In this document: piece after piece, positions 43,211 to 52,903 of the stretch
Layout of the letters: each line of letters opens with the position of its first letter
How positions within the stretch are numbered: the first letter of the stretch is position 1
NCBI RefSeq assembly: GCF_003966695.1
Contig: NZ_AP018827.1
Coordinates: forward strand, 310,001 to 374,000
DNA: 64,000 bases
Source of the DNA: Asticcacaulis excentricus
Lineage (GTDB): Bacteria; Pseudomonadota; Alphaproteobacteria; Caulobacterales; Caulobacteraceae
Direction of reading: 5' to 3'
The notes under the pieces: generated by a model
What the model was told of the DNA's origin: nothing
Databases searched by the model: none
What the model saw: only the letters and a program-made list of their open reading frames with translations
Program-made: the position numbers and the translations under genes

Positions 43211-45790
43211 ATGAATATCGAAAAATACTCTGAGAAAACTCAGAAGCTTATACAAAGCGCGCAGGCCATTGCCCAAAGCCGCAACCATCAGTATTTCACC
43301 CCGCTGCATCTGCTTAAGGCGCTGACCGAGGACCGCGAGTCCGTGGCGCGGCCTTTGATCGAGCGCGCAGGCGGACGCCCGGAAGCCTTTGTCGGTGCGG
43401 TCGATACGGCGCTGAACAAGCTGCCGTCCGTTACCGGTGGCACGCAGCAGCTTTACATGCACAATGATACCGCCAAGGCCTTCACCGAAGCGGAAAACGA
43501 TGCCAACAAGGCGGGCGATGCCTTCGTCACCGCCGACCGCCTGTTGGTCGCTGCGCTGAACAACAGCGACGGGGCGGCCCTGCTCAAGGCGACCGGCACG
43601 TCGCTGGGGGCGTTGAAAGACGCGCAGAAAGAGTTTCGCAAGGGCAAGCCCGCCAACTCCGCCAATGCCGAGGCCGGGTTCGACGCGCTGAACAAATATG
43701 CGCGCGACCTCACGCAGGCCGCGCTGGATGGCAAGATCGACCCGGTCATCGGCCGCGACGAGGAAATTCGCCGCACCATTCAGGTGCTGGCCCGCCGCAC
43801 CAAAAACAACCCCGTCCTGATCGGTGAGCCGGGCGTGGGTAAGACCGCCATTGTCGAAGGGCTGGCGCAACGCATCATTAATGGTGACGTGCCGGAGTCA
43901 CTGAAAGACAAAAAACTGTTGTCGCTCGACATGGGCGCGCTGATCGCCGGGGCCAAGTACCGCGGTGAGTTCGAGGAGCGGCTGAAGGCGGTGCTCAACG
44001 AAGTCACGCAGGCCGAAGGTCAGATCGTCCTGTTTATCGACGAGATGCACACCCTAGTTGGTGCGGGCAAGTCAGACGGGGCGATGGATGCGTCGAACCT
44101 GCTGAAACCGGCTCTGGCGCGCGGTGAATTGCACTGCGTCGGTGCGACGACTCTCGATGAATACCAGAAGCACGTCGAAAAGGACCCGGCTCTGGCCCGG
44201 CGCTTTCAGCCGGTCTTTGTGCAGGAACCGACGGTCGAAGACACCATCTCGATCCTGCGCGGCCTGAAGGAAAAGTACGAGGTCCACCACGGCGTCAAGA
44301 TTTCCGACAGCGCCATCGTGGCGGCGGCCACCCTGTCGAACCGCTACATTGCCGACCGCTTCCTGCCGGACAAGGCCATCGACCTGATCGACGAGGCCGG
44401 TTCGCGCGTGCGCATGGCCGTCGATTCCAAGCCGGAAGAACTGGATGAACTGGACCGCCGCATCGTCCAGCTCAAGATCGAGCGCGAGGCTTTGCAGAAG
44501 GAAAGCGATCAGGGCTCAAAAACACGCCTTGAAAAGCTCAATGAGGAGCTGGGTGATCTGGAGGGCAAGTCGGCGCAACTGACCGCCCGCTGGCAGTCGG
44601 AAAAGGACAAGGTCGGGGCCGCCTCACGCGCCCGCGAAGCGCTCGACCGCGCGCGTATTGAGCTTCAGTCGGCGCAGCGTTCGGGTGATTTGCAACGGGC
44701 GTCGGAAATCCTCTATGGCCAGATTCCGCAACTGGAAAAAAGGGTTTCCGAAGCCGAAACCAAGTCGGAAGAAGCGCCGCTGACGCCGGAGGTGGTCGAT
44801 TCAGCGCAGATCGCTCAGGTGGTGTCGCGCTGGACCGGTATTCCGGTGGACAAGATGCTGGAAGGTGAGCGTGACAAGCTGCTGCGCATGGAGGATGAAC
44901 TGCGCAAGCGCGTAGTCGGTCAGGACGAGGCCCTTGAGGCCGTATCCGATGCCGTGCGCCGGGCGCGGGCGGGGCTCAAAGACCCCAACCGTCCGATCGG
45001 CTCCTTCCTGTTTCTGGGGCCGACGGGGGTTGGCAAGACCGAGCTGAACAAGGCTTTGGCCGAGTTCCTGTTCGATGACGAGACCGCCATTACGCGCCTC
45101 GACATGTCCGAATATATGGAAAAGCACGCGGTTTCGCGCATGATCGGCGCGCCTCCGGGCTATGTCGGCTATGACGAGGGCGGGGCGCTGACCGAAGCCG
45201 TGCGGCGTCGGCCCTATCAGGTCGTGCTGTTTGACGAAGTCGAAAAGGCACATCCGGACGTATTCAATGTCCTGCTTCAGGTGCTGGACGACGGACGGCT
45301 GACGGACGGGCAGGGGCGTGTGGTCGATTTCCGCAACACCCTGATCGTCATGACCTCCAATCTGGGGTCGCAGTATCTCGTGAATATGACTGATGACGCG
45401 GATATCGAGCAGGTCCGCCCGCTTGTCATGGATGAGGTCAAACGCCACTTCCGGCCGGAATTCCTCAACCGCATCGACGAAACTATCCTCTTCCACCGAC
45501 TCGGCCGGGCGCAGATGGGCAATATCGTGCGTATCCAGCTCAAGGGTCTGGAAAAGCTGCTGAAGGATCGTCAGATGACCCTCGCCATTGACGACGCAGC
45601 GCTCAACCATCTCGCCGAACTGGGCTACGAACCGGCCTATGGCGCTAGGCCTTTGAAGCGGGTGATCCAGAAGCAACTGGTCGATGCCATCGCCAAACGC
45701 ATCCTTGTGGGTGAGTTCGCCGATGGCGACGTGATCAGCGTCAGCTTTGATGGCGATCATCTGGTGATCGGCAAACCGACGGTGAACTGA
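43211..45790 (+). CDS. clpB: Disaggregating chaperone ClpB
   Basis: 859-aa hexameric AAA+ chaperone that pulls proteins out of aggregates with DnaK. N-domain about 1-145 (two Clp_N repeats), NBD1 with Walker A GEPGVGKT (205-212) and pore Tyr loop [12 protein letters not shown], coiled-coil middle domain about 405-525, NBD2 with Walker A GPTGVGKT (603-610), and a D2 small domain. It lacks the ClpP-binding tripeptide, as expected. Behind a probable sigma-32 promoter. Confidence 0.97.
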   Translation: MNIEKYSEKTQKLIQSAQAIAQSRNHQYFTPLHLLKALTEDRESVARPLIERAGGRPEAFVGAVDTALNKLPSVTGGTQQLYMHNDTAKAFTEAENDANKAGDAFVTADRLLVAALNNSDGAALLKATGTSLGALKDAQKEFRKGKPANSANAEAGFDALNKYARDLTQAALDGKIDPVIGRDEEIRRTIQVLARRTKNNPVLIGEPGVGKTAIVEGLAQRIINGDVPESLKDKKLLSLDMGALIAGAKYRGEFEERLKAVLNEVTQAEGQIVLFIDEMHTLVGAGKSDGAMDASNLLKPALARGELHCVGATTLDEYQKHVEKDPALARRFQPVFVQEPTVEDTISILRGLKEKYEVHHGVKISDSAIVAAATLSNRYIADRFLPDKAIDLIDEAGSRVRMAVDSKPEELDELDRRIVQLKIEREALQKESDQGSKTRLEKLNEELGDLEGKSAQLTARWQSEKDKVGAASRAREALDRARIELQSAQRSGDLQRASEILYGQIPQLEKRVSEAETKSEEAPLTPEVVDSAQIAQVVSRWTGIPVDKMLEGERDKLLRMEDELRKRVVGQDEALEAVSDAVRRARAGLKDPNRPIGSFLFLGPTGVGKTELNKALAEFLFDDETAITRLDMSEYMEKHAVSRMIGAPPGYVGYDEGGALTEAVRRRPYQVVLFDEVEKAHPDVFNVLLQVLDDGRLTDGQGRVVDFRNTLIVMTSNLGSQYLVNMTDDADIEQVRPLVMDEVKRHFRPEFLNRIDETILFHRLGRAQMGNIVRIQLKGLEKLLKDRQMTLAIDDAALNHLAELGYEPAYGARPLKRVIQKQLVDAIAKRILVGEFADGDVISVSFDGDHLVIGKPTVN

Positions 45791-45817
45791 GCAGGGGCTC
45801 GCCCCTGCACCCGTTAT
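45791..45817 (+). terminator. Possible terminator of clpB
   Basis: GCAGGGGC/GCCCCTGC stem with a 2-nt loop (45791-45808) directly at the stop; only a short T-run follows. Confidence 0.55.
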
Positions 45818-45858
45818 TTGGAGCAGAAGGTCCCGCCGCGGTTCACGCGGTGGGGTCT

Positions 45859-46695
45859 TTACCACCCCAATTCCGCCTCGCCTCTCAGTATCGCTTCGAC
45901 CTCTGGTGTGTGTTTGCGCTCGCCTTCGTCGTGCAGGATCAGCGGCGGCAGGAGGCGCAACGGGGCCTTGCCCAGCCGTTTGGCGCGCACCAGTACGCGC
46001 TTGGCCGCCTTATCGGCAAAGGGCTGGATCGGGCGGATGACGAACGACCCGCACTTGGGCAGGCCGCTTAAGATATCCCCCAGCCGGTCGGCGCGGTGGA
46101 TGAACACAATCTCCCCGCCATCGACCACGGCGGCCTGCGCGAAGTCGAGCCACGCCTGAAGCCCGTCATCGGCGATCCACGCCGGGCGCTTTAACTCATG
46201 CGGGGCGCGCAGCGTTTCCGGGTCGTCGAAATAGGGCGGATTACTCAGGACAAGGTCAAATCGCGGCAGGTCGAAAGCGCGATACCCGGCACCAATATCG
46301 CCGTGAATCGCACGATGGTCACCGCCCGCTTGCACCAGATTGACCTCCGTCAGGGCAAAAGTCGCCGTGTCACGCTCGATACCCACGGCGCGCACCTGAG
46401 GGCAGCGCGCCGCCAGCGACAAAATGACGCCCCCCACACCGCAGCCTAACTCTAAAGCGCTTACGGCTACTTCGCTGCGCTCAGGCCCCAGATTTTTAAA
46501 CTCTGAGAGCGGCGGAGGGTCGCCGGGGCCCGCTTGGGCCCTGTTGGAGGGCTGGGCTACGGAGGATGAGCGAGGCTTCTTTTCGTGAATGATACCCGCC
46601 GCGCCCGCCGCCAGCAGGGCGCCGTCCATACCGATTCGATAGCCCTTCGCCGGTTGCCACAGCCGCACCCGCCCCCCCAATAGGGTGGTGGGCAT
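45859..46695 (-). CDS. TrmN6-like tRNA adenine-N6 methyltransferase with insertion
   Basis: 278-aa class I SAM methyltransferase of the TrmN6/YfiC group (methylates A37 of tRNA-Val in E. coli). N-terminal LLGGRVRLWQPAKGYRIGMD, motif I LELGCGVGGVILSL, and the catalytic NPPY motif in VLSNPPYFDDPE. Between the first helix and motif I there are about 40 extra Ser/Pro/Glu-rich residues that relatives lack; they are encoded by a repeat-like segment (46452-46590). The start codon is uncertain: ATG 46695 lacks a good ribosome site. Converges on clpB and is divergent from the prenyl synthase. Confidence 0.85.
   Translation of the reverse strand: MPTTLLGGRVRLWQPAKGYRIGMDGALLAAGAAGIIHEKKPRSSSVAQPSNRAQAGPGDPPPLSEFKNLGPERSEVAVSALELGCGVGGVILSLAARCPQVRAVGIERDTATFALTEVNLVQAGGDHRAIHGDIGAGYRAFDLPRFDLVLSNPPYFDDPETLRAPHELKRPAWIADDGLQAWLDFAQAAVVDGGEIVFIHRADRLGDILSGLPKCGSFVIRPIQPFADKAAKRVLVRAKRLGKAPLRLLPPLILHDEGERKHTPEVEAILRGEAELGW
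46452..46590. repeat. In-frame inserted palindromic element inside TrmN6-like gene
   Basis: Encodes the Pro/Ser/Arg-rich block (including GPGDPPPLSEFKNLGPERSE) found between the N-terminal segment and motif I of the methyltransferase. The DNA has two GGGCCC palindromes 4 bp apart (46525-46530, 46535-46540) and flanking partial complementarity, the look of a dispersed palindromic repeat that entered in a translatable frame. Confidence 0.55.
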
Positions 46696-46860
46696 CGCAT
46701 CGGCAGGGAGGGGTAAGGCGGTCTCTGGCAAGGGGTGTGTATCCGGGACTGTAGCAATTTTATCGGGATATAGCACAAACTCGCCGCGCGGGGCATGGAC
46801 TAAGCCGTAAAGGAAGTTTAAGGGGTTTAACACTTTCCAAGTGTGCCGGAGTAGTGGGTT

Positions 46861-47892
46861 TTGGATACGGCCAATATCGAGAAAACGCACACATCCGCCC
46901 CCGCTGAGACGGCGGGTAAGGCGGATGTCGAGGCGCTGGTGCGTCTGTGCGCCGACGACATGGCGGCGGTCAACGCCATCATCACCGAGCGTATGCAAAG
47001 TGATGTCGCGGTGATTCCGGCCCTGGCCGAACACCTGATCAGCGCCGGCGGCAAACGTTTGCGTCCCTTGTTGTGCGTGGCGGCGGCGCGTCTGGCCGGG
47101 ACGACGAATGTTCACCATCAGAAGCTGTCGGCGGCCGTCGAATTCATCCACACAGCGACCCTGCTGCACGACGACGTGGTCGATTCCAGCCAGTTGCGCC
47201 GGGGCAAGGTGGCGGCGCATCTGATTTGGGGCGCGCCGTCTTCGGTGCTGGTCGGGGATTTTCTGTTTGCGCGGGCGTTTGAGCTGATGGTCGAAACCGA
47301 CTCGCTTCAGGCGCTGGGCATCCTGTCCAAGGCATCGGGGGTCATCGCCGAAGGCGAGGTCCTGCAACTGATGAAGGCCTATGACGTCAATCTGACCGAA
47401 GAGACCTATATCGACATCATCTCGGCCAAGACCGCAGCTCTGTTTGCCGCAGCGTCGGAAAGCGGTGCCGTGGCGGCGGGGGCGTCCCCGGCCCGTCAGC
47501 AGGCCTTGCGTGACTATGGTCTGAACCTCGGTCTGGCCTTTCAGATTCAGGACGATGCGCTCGACTACGGCGGCACGGCCCAGAGCCTTGGCAAGAATGC
47601 CGGTGACGACTTCGCCGAAGGTAAGGCGACCTTGCCATTGATTTTGGCCGTCAAGGCGACGCCGCAAGCGGCTGATTTCTGGCACCGCACGGTCTCGATG
47701 CGCGAGCAGACTGACGGCGATCTGGCGCAGGCTCAGGCCCTGATCGTCGAATCGGGGGCGATGGCCAAGACGATCGAGACGGCTCGCCATTATGCGCAAA
47801 AGGCCAAGGATGCGTTGAAAGGCTTTGAAGTCTCGGACTGGCGCACAGCACTGGAAGCGCTGGCCGATTACAGCGTCGAACGCACGAAGTAA
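46861..47892 (+). CDS. ispB: Long-chain polyprenyl diphosphate synthase
   Basis: 343-aa trans-prenyltransferase making the octa-/decaprenyl chain of ubiquinone. First aspartate-rich motif DDVVD (104-108), second DDALD (231-235), and GGKRLRPLL (IPP/allylic binding). Small residues before the first motif fit a long-chain product. TTG start with GGAG 9 nt upstream. Divergent from the TrmN6-like gene. Chain length (C50 expected in alphaproteobacteria) is not proven by sequence. Confidence 0.93.
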   Translation: MDTANIEKTHTSAPAETAGKADVEALVRLCADDMAAVNAIITERMQSDVAVIPALAEHLISAGGKRLRPLLCVAAARLAGTTNVHHQKLSAAVEFIHTATLLHDDVVDSSQLRRGKVAAHLIWGAPSSVLVGDFLFARAFELMVETDSLQALGILSKASGVIAEGEVLQLMKAYDVNLTEETYIDIISAKTAALFAAASESGAVAAGASPARQQALRDYGLNLGLAFQIQDDALDYGGTAQSLGKNAGDDFAEGKATLPLILAVKATPQAADFWHRTVSMREQTDGDLAQAQALIVESGAMAKTIETARHYAQKAKDALKGFEVSDWRTALEALADYSVERTK

Positions 47893-47901
47893 GCACACAC
47901 A

Positions 47902-47934
47902 TTACACCTCCCTACCCATGTAGAGGAGGTGTAA
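47902..47934. terminator. Bidirectional terminator between ispB and the SDR gene
   Basis: Perfect 10-bp stem TTACACCTCC/GGAGGTGTAA with a 13-nt loop. Confidence 0.7.
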
Positions 47935-47940
47935 GGAGAG

Positions 47941-48702
47941 CTACAACCCTTCCATATCCGGTGTCTTCCAGCCCAGATGCTGGCCCGAATCGACGCAGAT
48001 CATCTGACCGGTCACAGAAGGGGCTTCGGCCAGAAACACCACGGTCTCGGCGATCTCTTCGGGCGTGACCCGCTTTTGCAGCAGGGTCGAGGCGGCCTCG
48101 GCCTCGAAATCGGCCTCGGTCTGGTGAATGGAGGGCAGGGTGGGGCCCGGCCCGACGGCATTGACGCGGATACGCGGGGCCAGTCCCTGCGCCAGAGTGC
48201 GCGTGGCGTGCCACAGCCCGGCCTTTGACAAACCGTAGGAGAAGAAGGGCGGGGAGGGTTTCAGCACCCGCTGGTCGATCAGATTGACGATAGCCGCCCC
48301 ATCAGGCAGAGCGCCTTGCGCCGCAAACCCCTGCGCCAACAGGACGGGGGCCAGCAGATTGGTGTTCATGTGGGCGTGCCAGCGGTCCACCGTCAGCGTC
48401 CCGGCGCGGTCATCGAAAAAGACAGACGCATTGTTGATCAGCAGGCTGAGAGGGCCCAGAGCGGCCACGGCCGCGGGGATGAGCGCCTTGACGCTGTCGG
48501 CGTCCGACAGGTCGGCCTGAAGCGCTTCGGCCCGCACACCTGAGGCGCGCAGTTGCTCGACCAAACCCTGCGCATCGGCAGCGGAAGTGCCGTAATGGAC
48601 GCCGATATCGTAGCCCCGTTTTGCCAGCGCGAAGGCTACGGCCCTGCCGATGCGTTTGGCCGCACCGGTGACCAGAGCGATTTTGGGAGCCGGTTTAGTC
48701 AA
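47941..48702 (-). CDS. Short-chain dehydrogenase, pteridine-reductase-like
   Basis: 253-aa classical SDR. Cofactor motif TGAAKRIGRAVAFAL (about 11-25), the Arg of which suggests NADPH as in FolM/PTR1; NNASVFFDD, catalytic YGLSK (Tyr-x3-Lys) and VNAVGPGPTLPS. Likely a dihydrofolate/dihydromonapterin reductase, by similarity in pattern. Start: TTG at 48702, whose codon lies within the last codons of the upstream miniprotein gene, so translation is probably coupled. The frame extends to 48756, but the N-terminus there would be encoded by the miniprotein gene. Confidence 0.85.
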   Translation of the reverse strand: MTKPAPKIALVTGAAKRIGRAVAFALAKRGYDIGVHYGTSAADAQGLVEQLRASGVRAEALQADLSDADSVKALIPAAVAALGPLSLLINNASVFFDDRAGTLTVDRWHAHMNTNLLAPVLLAQGFAAQGALPDGAAIVNLIDQRVLKPSPPFFSYGLSKAGLWHATRTLAQGLAPRIRVNAVGPGPTLPSIHQTEADFEAEAASTLLQKRVTPEEIAETVVFLAEAPSVTGQMICVDSGQHLGWKTPDMEGL

Positions 48703-48775
48703 TACGGCCAAAGTCGATATAGTTGACGATGAAATAGAAGGCGATGAAGCCCGCAAAAATGCCGATGGCCAGCAT
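48695..48775 (-). CDS. 26-aa hydrophobic miniprotein overlapping the SDR start
   Basis: ATG at 48775 preceded by a strong GGGAG ribosome site 7 nt upstream. The product begins MLAIGIFAGFIAFYFIVNYI and ends DFGRID: one membrane helix with a short polar C-terminal end. Its TAA (48695-48697) overlaps the SDR TTG start (48700-48702) by 8 nt in another frame, the geometry of translational coupling. Such a short frame could arise by chance, but ribosome site, pure TM composition and coupling argue for a real gene. Function unknown; it could be only a leader peptide for the SDR. Confidence 0.7.
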   Translation of the reverse strand: MLAIGIFAGFIAFYFIVNYIDFGRID

Positions 48776-48832
48776 GTGAGATCTCCCGGTCAGTCCTGTT
48801 TTTATCTGATTAAGCGCCTCTTACGGCGAACT

Positions 48833-48879
48833 CAAGCCTTGTTGCGCGGCGCAGCGAGAAAAACCCGGCGCAAGGCTTG
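48833..48879. repeat. Inverted repeat upstream of Nudix gene
   Basis: CAAGCCTTG (48833-48841) and CAAGGCTTG (48871-48879) are exact inverted arms, each with GCGC beside it, 27 bp before the Nudix start. Confidence 0.5.
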
Positions 48880-48905
48880 CGCACAGCGTTATTTATCTTA
48901 TTTTT

Positions 48906-49385
48906 ATGAACATGGAAGACTGGAAGCGCCTCGTCGAGCCGTACACCCGGCCGTTGTTCTTTGCTCATTCGCGCATGACGCGGGGCAAGACTCTGGGTGT
49001 GCGCGGCCTTGTGGTCGAGGATGAGCGTCGCGTTCTGCTGATCGAGCACACCTATCTCGAAGGTTGGTGGCTGCCCGGTGGCGGCGTCGATGCCTTTGAG
49101 GCGGCGGGCGACGCCGTGGTGCGCGAACTGCGCGAAGAGGCGGGGATTATTGCTCGGGAAACACCGCGCCTTCTGTCGATCCATTCCAATGAACGCTTCT
49201 TCCCCGGCGATCACGTGCTGCTCTATCGCATTGACCGCTTCGAGCGCGGCGAGCTGACCTCGCAAGGGGAAATCAAGAATGTCGATTTCTTCGATATTGA
49301 TGCCCTGCCGGACAATATCAACGGCGGCTCTTTGCGGCGGATACAGGAAGCTCTGCAAGGTCTGCCGCCGGACCCGCTGTGGTAG
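48906..49385 (+). CDS. Nudix hydrolase
   Basis: 159-aa pyrophosphohydrolase. The Nudix box GGGVDAFEAAGDAVVRELRE-EAGI (about 58-81) fits G-x5-E-x7-REUxEExGU with all metal-binding Glu present. Substrate (nucleoside diphosphate-X) not predictable; the short form with WWLPGGG is a housecleaning type. The 3' end overlaps the convergent acyltransferase gene by 68 bp, unusually long. Confidence 0.9.
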   Translation: MNMEDWKRLVEPYTRPLFFAHSRMTRGKTLGVRGLVVEDERRVLLIEHTYLEGWWLPGGGVDAFEAAGDAVVRELREEAGIIARETPRLLSIHSNERFFPGDHVLLYRIDRFERGELTSQGEIKNVDFFDIDALPDNINGGSLRRIQEALQGLPPDPLW

Positions 49386-50517
49386 GAGAAGGTTCAGCCG
49401 GCAGGTCACCGGCGACGGCGTGCAGCTCCGGTTTGCGGGCCGTCCAGCGGCTGATCAGGCGGCGCAGCCCGTCGCGTGAAGGCTTCTCAAAGCCGTAATG
49501 GGCCAGTGCGGACAGCACGACCGTGATGGCAATCGCTGCCATCAGCCAGTGGACGCGCTCCCCCGGCAGGCTCAGGTCAAATTTTGGCAGGGTGCGGAAG
49601 GTGCCAAACAGCACAACATCGTGGATCAGATAGATGGCATAGGACCACACGCCGATCAGATAGACCGGTCGCCACGACAACATTCTGGCCACCGGGCCTT
49701 CGTCGTCGGACAGGGCCATGATCAGGCCGGTAAACAGACCGACCAGAATGAGGTCCGACGGCCGCCACGCGATCAGCAGGAGCGACGCCACCAGAAACAG
49801 AACCGCCGCGCGTGCCGGCACTAAAGCGCGGAAACGATAGGCCACCATACCGATGAAGAAGCTCAACAGGCAGCGCAGCAGGGTGCCGCTGGCGTAGGAG
49901 GCGGCGATGTCCAGCGGGCCTGAGCGGCGAATCGTCTGCCCGAACCACAGAGGGCCATAGGCGACAAAGGCCAGCAGACCAGCGGCCAGCCCGGTCCACA
50001 GAAGTGCGCGTTGCCACGAACCTTTTAAGGCTGCAATCACCAGCAGCGGAAAAACCAGATAGGCCGCCCATTCGGTCGAAATCGACCACGACGGGCGGAC
50101 AATGGAATTGGCCAGCCCCCAGGCCTGAGTCATGGTCAGATTGGGGAGAAGGCCGTGCCAGACGTCTTCGGCATAGTAGCGTGTGCCCAGAACGGTCGGG
50201 ATCAGGGCGGCGGTGATCAGCGTCATCAGGGCAAACAGCGGCCAGACGCGCGCCACGCGCATCAGGATGAACTTGCGGAAGTTCGGCCACTGAAAACCTG
50301 TGTCGAACAGCTTGCCATAGGTCATGGCCATGACGAAGCCGGACAGGACGAAGAACAGATCGACCGAAATATAGCCATGCCGCACATAGTGCTGCCACGG
50401 ATCGGGAAAGCGAAAATAGCCGGTGGCGTGATAAAGCACAACGAACAGGGCCGCGACGCCGCGCAAGCCCGTGAGGGCGCGGATTTCGGACGATCGGGCG
50501 GCGGGTGTGGCGGTCAT
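49318..50517 (-). CDS. Acyltransferase 3 (OafA/YrhL-type) membrane protein
   Basis: About 399 aa with ten TM helices. Signature RALTGLRGVAALFVVLYHATG (catalytic His in YHA) near the N-terminus, then DLFFVLSGFVMAMTYG. Transfers acetyl or other acyl groups onto envelope sugars. The C-terminal tail (about 360-399) is soluble and Ala/Pro-rich. Start uncertain: ATG 50517 fits the family N-terminus; ATG 50550 is also in frame. Confidence 0.88.
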   Translation of the reverse strand: MTATPAARSSEIRALTGLRGVAALFVVLYHATGYFRFPDPWQHYVRHGYISVDLFFVLSGFVMAMTYGKLFDTGFQWPNFRKFILMRVARVWPLFALMTLITAALIPTVLGTRYYAEDVWHGLLPNLTMTQAWGLANSIVRPSWSISTEWAAYLVFPLLVIAALKGSWQRALLWTGLAAGLLAFVAYGPLWFGQTIRRSGPLDIAASYASGTLLRCLLSFFIGMVAYRFRALVPARAAVLFLVASLLLIAWRPSDLILVGLFTGLIMALSDDEGPVARMLSWRPVYLIGVWSYAIYLIHDVVLFGTFRTLPKFDLSLPGERVHWLMAAIAITVVLSALAHYGFEKPSRDGLRRLISRWTARKPELHAVAGDLPAEPSPTTAGPAADLAELPVSAAKSRR

Positions 50518-50674
50518 GCGATCACGATTTTGTGTGCGGTGTCCCTCCATGACGCCATGCCCCGACGAAGGCAAGTCAATTCCTGTGGCGCACCTTTGCA
50601 ATTGTGTCATTTAAGCGGGGAAGGTAGGTGCGGATGTTCTTGCCCCGTTCCGGCCCTTCGCCTATATCGGGAGC

Positions 50675-52591
50675 ATGTCCGACCTGCCGACCGACGCCTT
50701 ATCCGAAACCCTCCCGACCGATGCGCCCCTGACGGGGGCGGCTCTGATCCTGCGTGAAGCGCGGCTGGCGGAAGACAAGCCCGGCGTCTATCGCATGATC
50801 GGCGAAAACGACGAGGTGCTCTATGTGGGCAAGGCCAAGTCGTTGAAAAAGCGCATCCTTCAGTACGCGCAGGGGCGCGTCCATGCCCAGCGTATCGCGC
50901 GCATGGTCTATCTGACGCGATCCATGGTCATTGTGCGCACCCAGACCGAGGGCGAGGCCCTGCTGCTGGAGGCGCGCCTGATCAAGGCGCTGAAGCCGCG
51001 CTACAATGTGCTGCTGCGCGACGATAAGTCCTTTGCGGAGATTCTGGTGCGCAAGGATCACGCGGCAGCTCAGATCACCAAGCACCGTGGAGCCCACGCC
51101 ATTCAGGGCGAATATTTCGGTCCCTTCGCCTCGACCCAGGCGGTGAACCGTACCCTCGATACGCTGCAACGCGCCTTCCTGCTGCGTACCTGCACCGACA
51201 GCGTCTATGCCTCGCGCACGCGGCCGTGCATGTTGCATCAGATTCGTCGCTGTTCGGCACCCTGCACTGGTGAGATCAGCCTTGAGGATTACGGCGCATT
51301 GGTGGGACAGGCCGAGGCCTTTTTGAAGGGGCGTTCGCGCGTCGTCATCGACGACCTGACCAAACGCATGATGAAGGCCTCCGACGATATGGACTTCGAG
51401 AAGGCGGCGCATCTGCGTGACCGCGTGCGAGCGCTCAACCACGTGTCCATGACGTCTTCCATCGGCATCGGTGAGGCCGAGGCGGACGTGTTTGCCGTGG
51501 TCAGCGAAGGCGGAGCGGCCTGCGTGCAGACCATCTTCTTCCGGGCGGGGCAGAACTGGGGCGACCGCGCCTACTTCCCGCGCGTGCCCGACAGCGGTGA
51601 AGAGACGGACAACGCTGAGGGCGAAATCCTCGATGCCTTTCTGGGGCAGTTCTATCAGGACCGCCCGGTGCCGAAGCTCATCCTTGTCTCGCACCCCCTG
51701 AGTGAACCGGACCTGATGATGGAAGCCCTGTCGCTGCGCGCCGGTCGTAAGGTCGATATCCATTGCCCGCGCCGGGGCGAAAAGGCCGACGCCGTGGCCC
51801 ATGCCCTCAACAACGCCAAGGCGGCGCTGGGCCGGCGCATGGCCGAACAGTCGGCGCAGACGCGCCTGCTGAAAGGCGTGGCGGAGGTGTTTGAGCTGCC
51901 CGTCCCGCCCAACCGCATCGAGGTCTATGACAACTCTCACCTCGGTGGCACGCACGCGGTGGGGGGCATGGTGGTGGCTGGCCCCGAAGGCTTTATGAAG
52001 GGGCAGTATCGCAAATTTACCATTCGCGACCTTGATAAGGTGACCGCCGGTGACGACTACGCCATGATGCGCGAAGTGTTCCGCCGACGGTTTTTACGTC
52101 TGAAGAACCGTGCGGAAGATGCGACGGAAGAGGAGGGCTTTGGCCGTCCCGATCTGGTGCTGGTCGATGGCGGGCAGGGGCAACTGGAGGCCGTTCTGGA
52201 CGTGATGCGCGAACTTGGCATGGAAGACATCCGCATTGTCGGCGTGGCCAAGGGGCCGGACCGCGACGCGGGTATGGAGCGCTTCTTCATGCCGGGACGT
52301 GCCCCCTTCATGATGGAGCCCAAATCGCCGGTCCTCTACTATCTTCAGCGCCTGCGCGACGAAGCGCACCGCTATGCCATCGGAGCCAACCGCCAGAAGC
52401 GCGACGCGGCGATTACCAAAAACCCGCTGGATGAGATCGAAGGCATCGGTCCCCGCAAAAAGCGCGCCCTGCTGGCCGCCTTCGGGTCGGGCCGTGAGGT
52501 GGGCAAGGCGCGTATCGAAGACCTGCGCAAGGTGGAGGGCATCAACGAGGCCCTAGCCCAGCGTATCTACGATTTTTTCCACGGCGCGTGA
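50675..52591 (+). CDS. uvrC: Excinuclease ABC subunit C
   Basis: 638-aa nuclease making both incisions in nucleotide excision repair. GIY-YIG domain about 30-120 (GVYRMIGENDEVLYVGKAKS), Cys-rich segment TRPCMLHQIRRCSAPC, UVR motif (IDDLTKRMMKASDDMDFEKA) for UvrB contact, endonuclease V-like domain with IEVYDNSHLGG and LVLVDGGQGQL, and C-terminal tandem HhH (IEGIGPRKKRALLAAFG). Monocistronic. Confidence 0.97.
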   Translation: MSDLPTDALSETLPTDAPLTGAALILREARLAEDKPGVYRMIGENDEVLYVGKAKSLKKRILQYAQGRVHAQRIARMVYLTRSMVIVRTQTEGEALLLEARLIKALKPRYNVLLRDDKSFAEILVRKDHAAAQITKHRGAHAIQGEYFGPFASTQAVNRTLDTLQRAFLLRTCTDSVYASRTRPCMLHQIRRCSAPCTGEISLEDYGALVGQAEAFLKGRSRVVIDDLTKRMMKASDDMDFEKAAHLRDRVRALNHVSMTSSIGIGEAEADVFAVVSEGGAACVQTIFFRAGQNWGDRAYFPRVPDSGEETDNAEGEILDAFLGQFYQDRPVPKLILVSHPLSEPDLMMEALSLRAGRKVDIHCPRRGEKADAVAHALNNAKAALGRRMAEQSAQTRLLKGVAEVFELPVPPNRIEVYDNSHLGGTHAVGGMVVAGPEGFMKGQYRKFTIRDLDKVTAGDDYAMMREVFRRRFLRLKNRAEDATEEEGFGRPDLVLVDGGQGQLEAVLDVMRELGMEDIRIVGVAKGPDRDAGMERFFMPGRAPFMMEPKSPVLYYLQRLRDEAHRYAIGANRQKRDAAITKNPLDEIEGIGPRKKRALLAAFGSGREVGKARIEDLRKVEGINEALAQRIYDFFHGA

Positions 52592-52903
52592 TCTAATTAA
52601 AACTGAACCATTTTGATTTTGAATTAGAATGGCTAAAGTAGGGCGGCATTACGGCGCTCCTGCGTTTCGTGCTTTTAGCGGGCGTAGGGGCGTGTACTTA
52701 CCGTGGCGATTTTGTGAAATTTAACAATAGGAATTTAATATCAATGCTTTAATTTGGCCCTTTCTGAGGTGATCGCTTCCGAAGCCTCCGGGTTGGTGGG
52801 CCGACACACAGGATGATTTCTAAACTCTGCCAGAATTCATTTGACGGAAACGGGCTTATAGACGACTTATTTGATAGTAATTAACGCCGCTGAGGAATAC
52901 ACC
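52592..52903 (+). promoter_or_regulatory. AT-rich 5' region of the yezD-TonB-receptor pair
   Basis: 312 bp without a gene. After uvrC comes an AT-rich hairpin (CTAATT ... AATTAG, 52593-52626), a likely terminator. The rest is clearly more AT-rich than its surroundings (for example around 52715-52765) and must hold the promoter for the small YezD-like gene; no known riboswitch or regulator box is recognisable. Confidence 0.4.

Noticed and set aside
46696-47898. N-terminal extension of the TrmN6-like frame
   Set aside because: The upstream part is antisense to the prenyl synthase; the family N-terminus begins near 46695.
52592-52903. Riboswitch (SAM-type) ahead of the YezD-like gene
   Set aside because: Considered because of the possible sulfur link, but none of the conserved SAM-II or SAH core strings are present.
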